Shown piece by piece: positions 57,209-64,000 of a stretch of 64,000 bases of DNA. The DNA lies in the NCBI RefSeq assembly GCF_019703515.2, contig NC_059393.1:16364501-16428500 (forward strand). The letters are read 5' to 3'. The stretch's first letter is position 1. Each line of letters starts with the position of its first letter. The translations under genes were made by a program, and so were the position numbers. The notes beneath the pieces were generated by a model. It worked only from the letters and a program-made list of their open reading frames with translations. It made no database searches and was not told the origin of the DNA. The stretch is from Myxocyprinus asiaticus (taxonomy: Eukaryota > Chordata > Actinopteri > Cypriniformes > Catostomidae).

Positions 57209-57480
57209 TTTGCCTTCGGTTTTTCGTTGTTTTCTTCCTTTAGAAATTAAACTGCTTTAAACCAGTCGTCTGACTCGGTCTGGAGAAAGCTAAAAAAAGA
57301 GTTTAACGTCGAAAAAATAACGAGGGTCGACCCTCAGCTGTGTCTTTGTCCCGTTTGTTGAAGTATACCCGCTGCTGGAGATGTGTGCGTCAACGGTAAA
57401 ATGGCATCGCGACGCAGAAGCGACAGTATTTGAAGACAAGAGGGCATGACGGGAAATGACGTCATACTCGCTGTTTCAAA
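57209..57480 (-). promoter_or_regulatory. hnrnpm: hnrnpm 5'UTR and CpG-rich promoter
   Basis: The region upstream of the ATG (57208) is CpG-dense (GGCGCAGCGTCTGGCGTCG near 57186, GTCGACCC near 57327, GGCATCGCGACGC near 57402), unlike the AT-rich surroundings. There is no TATA box. This is the pattern of a housekeeping promoter. Confidence 0.6.
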
Positions 57481-57529
57481 AGCAAACAATATGCGTGTTT
57501 ACACGAATTTAGTGTGAACACTGCTTACT

Positions 57530-57720
57530 TACCTTTTATGTGTAAAGTTATATCCAATTTTACAACTTCGTTGCCATGACAAAATACAGTAAGCCCTAAA
57601 TTAACCATAAAACGATAATTTAAACTTAAATTATACACACGTTTTAACAGGGGAAGTAACAATAACTTTTATAAGACTATAAGCTTCAGATTTCTGCCTT
57701 TAAACGCTCAAAAAAAAAAA
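57530..57720. mobile_element. Fragment of the TTAAAGGAATGTTCC element family
   Basis: GTTATATCCAATTTTACAAC, TTGCCATGACAA and TAAGCTTCAGATTTCTGCC match 23595-23795 inside the fuller copy at 22706-23972. The ends are missing. Confidence 0.6.
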
Positions 57721-57879
57721 CTTGTATTAAACAGAATATTTAATGAAATGTCTCACATTTACCCATTATTGATGTTGTATCAACAATTTATAGATATTAA
57801 TATTGTATAGCATGAAAGTCTTAATATAGTAGGCCTATATTTTGCTAATACACACACACAGAAAAAAAACAAAACAAAA

Positions 57880-59362
57880 AAAAAAAAAAAGTCCTCTCAC
57901 CTTCAACTGCTTTTATTTTCAGCAAACTTAACGTGTAAATATTTGAATGAATATAAAAAGATTCAACAACTAGGACATAAACTGAACAAGTTTCACAGAC
58001 ATGTGACTAACAGAAATGGAATAATGTGTCCCTGAACAAAGGGGGGGTCAAAATCAAAAGTAACAGTATCTGTGGCCACCAGCTGCATTAAGTACTGCAG
58101 TGCATCTCCTCCTCATGGATTGCACCAGATTTGCCAGTTCTTGCTGTGAGATGTTACCCCACTCTTCCACCAAGGCACTTGCAAGTTCCCGGACATTTAT
58201 GGGGGGGGGAAATGGCCCTAGCCCTCACCCTCCGATCCAACAGGTCCCAGACGTGCTCAGTGGGATTGAGATCCGGGCTCTTCGCTGGCCATGGCAGAAC
58301 ACTGACATCCCTGTCTTGCAGGAAATCATACACAGAACGAGCAGTATGGCTGGTGGCATTGTCATGCTGGAGGGTCATGTCAGGATGAGCCTGTAGGAAG
58401 GGTACCACATGAGGGAGGAGGATGTCTTCCCTGTAACGCACAGCATTAAGATTGCCTGCAATGACAACAAGCTCAGTCCGATAATGCTGTGACATACCAC
58501 CCCAGACCATGACGGACCCTCCACCTCCAAATCTATCCCGCTCCAGAGTACAGGCCTTGGTGTAACACTCATTCCTTCGACGATAAACACGAGTCCGACC
58601 ATCACCCCTGGCGTGACAAAACCACGACTCGTCAGTGAAGAGCACTTTTTCCCAGTCCTGTCTGGTCCAGCGACAGGTGGGTTTATGCCCCTAGGTGACG
58701 TTATTGCTGGTGATGTCTGGTAAGGACCTGCCTTACAACAGGCCTACAAGCCCTCAGTCCAGCCTCTCTCAGCCTATTGCGGACAGTCTGAGCACTGATG
58801 GAGGGATTGTGCGTTCCTAGTGTAACTCGGGCAGTTGTTGTTGCCATTCTGTACCTGTCCCACTGGTGTGATATTCGGATGTACTGATCCTGTGCAGGTG
58901 TTGTTACATGTGGTCTGCCATTTTGAGGATGATCAGCTGTCCTTCCTGTCTCCCTGTAGTGCTGTCTTAGGTGTCTCACAGTACGGACATTGCAATTTAT
59001 TGCCCTGGCCACATCTGCAGTCCTCATATCTCCATGCAGCATGCCTAAGGCACATTGACGCAGATGAGCAGGGACCCTGAGCATCTTTCTTTTGGTGTTT
59101 TTCAGAGTCAGTAGAAAGGTCTCTTTAGTGTCCTAAGTTTTTATAACTGTGACCTTAATTGCCTACCGTCTGTAAGCTGTTAGTGTCTTAACGACCGTTC
59201 CACAGGTGCATGTTCATTAATTGTTTATGGTTCATTGAACAAGCATGGAAAACATTGTTTAAACCCTTTACAATAAAGAATCGTAAAGTTATTTAGATTT
59301 TTACAAAATTATCTTTAAAATACAGTGTCCTGAAAAAGGGATGTTTCTTTTTTTGCTGAGTT
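57880..59362 (-). mobile_element. Decayed Tc1-like transposon, lineage 2
   Basis: The right terminus reads GGGATGTTTCTTTTTTTGCTGAG (inverse of CTCAGCAAAAAAAGAAACA), ending near 59360. The left terminus has been overwritten by an A-rich expansion at about 57860-57890, before GTCCTCTCACCTTCAACTGC. The transposase relics are on the - strand (see 58105-59084). Confidence 0.85.
58105..59084 (-). pseudogene. Tc1-like transposase pseudogene, lineage 2
   Basis: The 5' part (59084-58701) starts MLRVPAHLRQ and keeps the helix-turn-helix domain through LTRHHQQ, where a stop codon occurs. The catalytic part continues in another frame (58645-58154): LFTDESWFCHARGD, LQHDNATSHTARS and SPDLNPTEHVWD retain the DD34E residues, although Ile-Glu is Thr-Glu here. 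A G-run at 58201-58209 breaks the C-terminal frame again. Non-functional as it stands. Confidence 0.9.
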
Positions 59363-59407
<45 letters not shown>

Positions 59408-59412
59408 CATAC

Positions 59413-60610
59413 ACTGGCGGCCAAAAGTTTGGAATAATGTACAGATTAACTGTTTCAGAAGAAAATTGGTACTTTAATTCACCAAAGTGGCATTCAACTG
59501 ATCACAATGTATAGTCAGGACATTACTGATGTAAAAAACAGCACCATCACTATTTGAAAAAAGTCATTTTTGATCAAATCTAGACAGGCCCCATTTCAAG
59601 CAGTCATCACTCCAACACCTTATCCTTGAGTAATCATGCTAAATTGCTCATTTGGTACTAGAAAATCACTTGCCATTATATCAAACACAGCTGAAAGCTA
59701 TTTGGTTCGTTATATGAAGCTTAACATTGTCTTTGTGTTTGTTTTTGAGTTGTCACAGTATGCAATAGACTGGCATGTCTTAAGGTCAATATTAGGTCAA
59801 AAATGGAAAAAAAAGAAACAGCTTTCTCTAGAAACTCATCAGTCAATCATTGTTTTGAGGAATGAAGGCTATACAATGCTTGAAATTGCCAAAAAACTGA
59901 AGATTTCATACAAAGGTGTACACTACAGTCTTCAAAGACAAAGGACAACTGGCTCTAACAAGGACAGAAAGAGATATGGAAGGCCAGATGTCCAACTAAA
60001 CAAGAGGATAAGTACATCAGAGTCTCTAGTTTGAGAAACAGACGCCTCACATGTCCTCAGCTGACAGCTTCATTGAATTTTACCCGCTCAACACCAGTTT
60101 CATGTACAACAGTAAAGAGAAGACTCAGGGGTGCAGGCCTTATGGGAAGAATTGCAAAGAAAAAGCCACTTTTGAAACAGAAAAACAAAAAGAAAAGGTT
60201 AGAGTGGGCAAAGAAACACAGACATTGGACAACAGATAATTGGAAAAGAGTGTTATGGATCTTAACCCCATTGAGCTTTTGTGGGATCAGCTAGACTGTA
60301 AGGTGTGTGAGACAGCCACATCTATGGCAAATGCTACAGGAAGTGTGGGGTGAAATGTCACCTGAGTATCTGGACAAACTGACAGCTAGAATGCCAAGGA
60401 TCTGCAAAGCTGTCATTGCTGCATGTGGAGGATTTTTTTGATGAGAACTCTTTGAAGTAGTTTAAGAAGTTCTGAAATTTGTTTTTCAAATTGTAATAGT
60501 AATTTTTCACGTTATTAATGTCGTGACTATATATTGTGATCAGTTGAATGCCACTTTGGTGAATAAAAGTACCAATTTCTTTCCATAAGAGCAAAATCTG
60601 TACATTATTG
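59413..60610 (+). mobile_element. Internally deleted Tc1-like element, lineage 3
   Basis: The left end CACTGGCGGCCAAAAGTTTG follows TA, and the inverted partner appears near 60540-60610 (GTTGAATGCCACTTTGGTGA, AATCTGTACATTATT). The outermost 20 or so bases on the right are gone, replaced by (TG)n DNA. It carries a broken, deleted transposase on the + strand. Confidence 0.85.
59800..60355 (+). pseudogene. Deleted Tc1-like transposase relic, lineage 3
   Basis: The helix-turn-helix part (LSLETHQSIIVLRNEGYTML, KRYGRPDVQL) is followed by a stop or frameshift near 60032. The linker then reads RRLTCPQLTASLNF and KKRLEWAKKHRHWTTDNWKR. After KRVLW the sequence jumps into DLNPIELLWDQLD in another frame. 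The block holding the first two catalytic Asp residues is deleted. Confidence 0.85.
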
Positions 60611-60616
60611 TATATA

Positions 60617-60620
60617 TCTC

Positions 60621-60650
<30 letters not shown>
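60617..60650. repeat. (TG)n microsatellite
   Basis: A TG dinucleotide run immediately beyond the truncated end of the lineage-3 Tc1 element. Confidence 0.9.
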
Positions 60651-60652
<2 letters not shown>

Positions 60653-61018
60653 ATTAACATTAAAGGTGCACTCAATGATTATTTTTTTGCTTTTGCTAAA
60701 CTTTTAATAAGAGTTTCAAATTGTAGAATAGTATTTTTGAAAAATAAGTTTTAAACAATGTACAATTCCCAGAGATGAAGACTCTATAGTTTTTTTTTTT
60801 TTTTTTTTGCATTATCAGTATCGACAATATCGATACTTCAAGATCAATCTGCCCAATCTGGACTATTGGTTTAATGCTGACTAATGCTATTGTTTACTCA
60901 AATTGCACTATTTTTGTGATACTTTGTTTATGCTGCTTTTGCAAAATGTCATGACAATAAATCAAACATATAGCTAGATGGACTGCATAACAATTACACA
61001 AAAGTACTGGTGCATGTA

Positions 61019-62481
61019 CAACCCCAATTCCAAAAAAGTTGGGACAGTATGAAAAATGCTAATAAAAAGAAAAAGGAGGTATTTGAAAATAATATTCACA
61101 CTTTGCTATATTGAAAGCACTACAACTACACATTATATGATGTTTCACCTTGTGAATTTCCTTTTTTTTTTTTTAAATGTACAGTAATTTCAAATCAGAT
61201 GATTACAACACGCTCCAAAAAAATTGGAATAGTTGAGTGTTTACCACTGTGAAACAAGTTTAAAAAGTGAAATTTTCCCCCATTCATCCATTATGTAGGT
61301 CTTTAGCTGTACAATTGTACGGGGTCTTCTTTGCCATCTGATGCACTTAATAATGCACCACACATTCTCAATTGGTGATGGTCAGGACTGCAGGCAAGCC
61401 AATCTAGCACCCACACTCTCTTATTCGGCCAGGACGTCCCTGGAAAAGACGGTGCTAGATGGCAGTATATGCTACTCCAAAATGTGTACGTATCTGTCTC
61501 CATTAATGGTGGCCTAACAGATGTGCAAGTTACCCATGCCAATGGCACTGACACACCCCTGGCCCATACAGACACTGGCTTTTGGACCTGACACTGATAA
61601 CAGGTTGGATGGTCCTTTTCCTCTTTGGCCTGGATAACGACGGCTGTGTTTTTCCAAAAAAATTTGAAATGTGGACTCATCAGACCAAAAAACACAGTTC
61701 CACTGTTCTACTGTCCATCTAAGATGAGACCGAGCCCAGAGAAGTCTGCAGCCCTTCTGGACAGTGTTGATGTAAGGTTTCTGCTTTGCATAGTAAAGTC
61801 TTAACTTGCATCTGTGGATGCAGTGGCGAATGGTGTTGACTAACAAAGGTTTACTAAAGTAATCCCAAGCCCATATTCATGTTCATGATATCCATTACAG
61901 ATGAATGATGTTTTTTAAGACAGTGATATCTGAGGGATCAGACATCACACGCATTCAGAAGTGGTTTTCGTCTTGCCCTTTACGCACTGAGATTTGACCA
62001 GATTCCTTGAATCTTTTAACTATCTTGAGCACTGTAGAGAGTGAAATGCCCAAAATCCTTCCAATTTGTTTTTGGGGAACATTGTTCTCAAAGTGCTGGA
62101 TTATTTGCTGAAGCATCTGTTGGCAAATTGACAAGTCTCAAATGATCCTTACTTTTGAAGGACTAGGCTGTTTTTGGAGGCTCCTTATATACTATGACAC
62201 GATTGCCTCACCAGTTTAACATCTCCTGTTTCACATTGCCTTGTTAGTTCAACTCATCAGATTGTTATTATTCTTAAACTGCCCATTTCAACTTTGCAGT
62301 CATCTGATTTGAAATGACTGTACATTAAAAAAAAAAAGAAAATAAATTCACAAGGTAAAACATCATATAATGTGTAGCTGTAGTGTTTTCAATTTAGCAA
62401 AGGGTGAATATAATTTACAAATCACATTTTGTTTTTATTAGCATTTTTCATACTATCCCAACGTTTTAGGAATTGGGGTCG
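61019..62481 (-). mobile_element. Decayed Tc1/mariner-like element, lineage 4
   Basis: Ends CAACCCCAATTCCAAAAAAG and CTTTTTTGG-type inverse (AACGTTTTAGGAATTGGGGT) are flanked by TA at 61017-61018 and 62482-62483. The inverted repeats extend inward (TTTGAAATTACTG-type blocks near 61185 and 62310). The transposase remnant is on the - strand. Confidence 0.85.
61303..62130 (-). pseudogene. Broken transposase, lineage 4
   Basis: Fragments lie in two - frames. 61846-61514 reads HCIHRCKLRLYYAKQKPYIN and LRWTVEQWNCVFWSDESTFQ, keeping the first catalytic Asp in SDES. The other frame, 61695-61303, continues with degenerate sequence ending in a region corresponding to DWLACSPDHHQLRMCGALL, where the DLNPIE motif is destroyed. 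Further N-terminal remnants reach about 62130. Confidence 0.8.
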
Positions 62482-62483
62482 TA

Positions 62484-63104
62484 CAATTTTGTCAAACTAA
62501 GGGCTTTATAGAAATGTTCAATATAATTGTAAAATACAAAACTATAGCTCATAAAAATTACTGGTATTACCCCCCCCCAAAAAGAAAAAAAAAAGAGAAA
62601 AAAAAAGTGGCATTAAATTAATTAAACGAATGTTGAAAGAACGGAGCAGTTAGCAGATCCAGAGCATAGTTTTTAATTTGCTTTGCACACTTTTCTTGGC
62701 TGATTTCAAGCACCAACATATTTTGGTGAAGACATTACTAACATCTTTCTCTTAGCCACTGCACAACATAAACATTGTAGTATCTCAAAAGTCTTTGAGT
62801 GATAAAAGTCCTTGTGTTCGATGGATTCATGAAAACAAAAGTAGCAAAATGATACATACAGTATGAATACATTAAAAACACACCAGCAAACTTTGAGATA
62901 ATTAAACTGAATCAACAAACTGTGTACAAGTTTTCAATAAAGTTCCAGACAAAAAGACAGCTTTGAAATATAAACTGCAACAAGTTAAAATCCCCTCAAA
63001 AAATTTAATGGAAACTGCAAGTACTTCAACATAAATATGTGAAAGTGCCACTGTAGTTAAAAAAAGAAAAGCATTAATTTGAGAAACAGTTGGGATCAGT
63101 TCTA
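62484..63104 (-). other. Possible 3'UTR of the candidate exon at 63105
   Basis: AT-rich DNA without repeat termini or coding frames. If the candidate exon is real, this would be its 3'UTR. A/C-homopolymer tracts occur near 62570-62610. Confidence 0.3.
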
Positions 63105-63183
63105 TTAAAACATTGTTTGAGCTGCTTTGAGCTTGCATACTGTCGCCAGCTCATTGGCATCCACTGCAAGTTGACCAAAAAAC
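63105..63183 (-). CDS. Candidate terminal coding exon of an unrecognised gene
   Basis: On the - strand a pyrimidine-rich tract ending TTTTGTTTAG (acceptor at 63184) precedes a phase-1 frame, FFGQLAVDANELATVC then KLKAAQTMF and TAA. The composition and codon use look coding, unlike the AT-rich surroundings. I do not recognise the protein; upstream exons would lie beyond position 64000. It could be a chance frame. Confidence 0.35.
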
Positions 63184-63932
63184 CTAAACAAAACATTTAA
63201 AAAATAATGAGCTCAACATTGTCCTTTCCTCCTATAGTCCTTCATATGCAACATCTACATCTATGTTTATATCATACATGTATTGTTAAGGTTATAGAAA
63301 GAATTGCATTGTAAGATTTTTGAAATTGCACTCTCAATTTATTACTCTACTTTGCAAAATAACCAGGAAATGGCCCCCCTAAAAATAATAAAAAATAAAA
63401 TACAATTTGATGTGGAAGCACAACAATGAGAGACAGCATTCCTCAAAGTAGCAGTGAATCACTGAAGTTGCTTTTTGCTAACCACTACGTAGATATCCGG
63501 TTAGTATTCAATTTTCAAATGGTGGTACGGATCAGCATAAAAGAGCAACTTTCTCTCGAATACAACGAGTAATGGAACAGACAACGATGATGGAGATGAA
63601 GGTATTTTCTCCCCCAAACCCTTACCAAGTATATATATCACAACAAGTAATGCCATCGTATTTTGTATATCTATTGCAAAATTTCCCCCCATACAAAATA
63701 AATATTGTCCTTGAAGAGAATCCATTTAGAGAGGAAAGCAAACATCTTTTGATTTTGCATTGAAGTTTTTTTTTCCTCTGGTGACAATTCTCTCATTCTC
63801 AAAGCGAAATTAGCTCATGTGAGACAGGCGGTTGATGCATTTGATGGGGAAACTTTTGCATGTTTGAAGCACCTTTTTGTTGTTTCAAACTCACTTGTTT
63901 GTGGCACTGATCTTTGTAAGCACAGCACTTCA
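63184..63932. other. AT-rich DNA, no gene seen
   Basis: If the candidate exon at 63105-63183 is real, this is part of its upstream intron. Short open frames have no domain. Confidence 0.4.
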
Positions 63933-64000
63933 GGGGATAGTTCACCCAAAAATTAAACTTCTGTCATCATTTACTTCCATATCCACATGACATCTTTCTG
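63933..64000. mobile_element. Start of another GGGATAGTTCACCC-type MITE, cut by the window end
   Basis: GGGGATAGTTCACCCAAAAA followed by CTGTCATCATTTACTTCC matches the left terminus of the MITE families at 1763, 3578, 26716 and 33835. Confidence 0.7.

Overview
The window looks like nuclear genomic DNA from a teleost fish, most probably a cyprinid (carp/danio relatives). It has intron-rich vertebrate genes with GT-AG splicing and is saturated with fish-type repeats: Tc1/mariner elements, hAT-like elements with 8-bp target duplications, palindromic MITEs and a tRNA-derived SINE. The host call is inferred from gene sequence and repeat content; no species was assigned.

Three protein-coding genes were reconstructed exon by exon, with reading phase checked across every junction. 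(1) gpx4, + strand, about 1.0-5.9 kb: selenoprotein phospholipid-hydroperoxide glutathione peroxidase with an in-frame UGA (Sec), a SECIS element in the 3'UTR and two candidate alternative first exons. (2) pip5k1c, + strand, 8.46-40.14 kb with 3'UTR to about 41.9 kb: type I gamma phosphatidylinositol-4-phosphate 5-kinase, 18 coding exons, 675 residues, with a cassette exon carrying the talin-binding motif. (3) hnrnpm, - strand, 57.21-43.49 kb: heterogeneous nuclear ribonucleoprotein M, 16 coding exons, 663 residues, three RRMs, a long MDR-repeat exon and an 8-nt microexon inside RRM1. pip5k1c and hnrnpm converge tail to tail. A short candidate terminal exon of a fourth, unrecognised gene lies on the - strand near 63.1 kb.

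Layout: 0-1 kb, foldback repeat then the gpx4 upstream promoter/exon; 1.1-5.9 kb, gpx4 with palindromic MITEs in its introns; 5.9-8.4 kb, intergenic with a TG repeat, a 72-bp minisatellite and a SINE; 8.5-24.2 kb, the very large pip5k1c intron 1 with nested hAT-like elements; 24.2-41.9 kb, remaining pip5k1c exons, an ATCC/ATCT array, an intact-looking Tc1 transposon and a hAT-like MITE; 41.9-43.2 kb, short intergenic gap; 43.2-57.4 kb, hnrnpm; 57.5-62.5 kb, a cluster of three different decayed Tc1/mariner elements; 62.5-64 kb, candidate exon and 3'UTR-like DNA.

The three genes do unrelated jobs (lipid peroxide detoxification, PI(4,5)P2 synthesis at adhesions and synapses, pre-mRNA splicing), and I see no operon-like or pathway linkage. 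I found no wholly new system. The most notable signals are the frame-critical 8-nt microexon of hnrnpm, the paired gpx4 first exons that both end in the cytosolic start codon, the TAA-first terminal exon of pip5k1c, and the young Tc1 copy.
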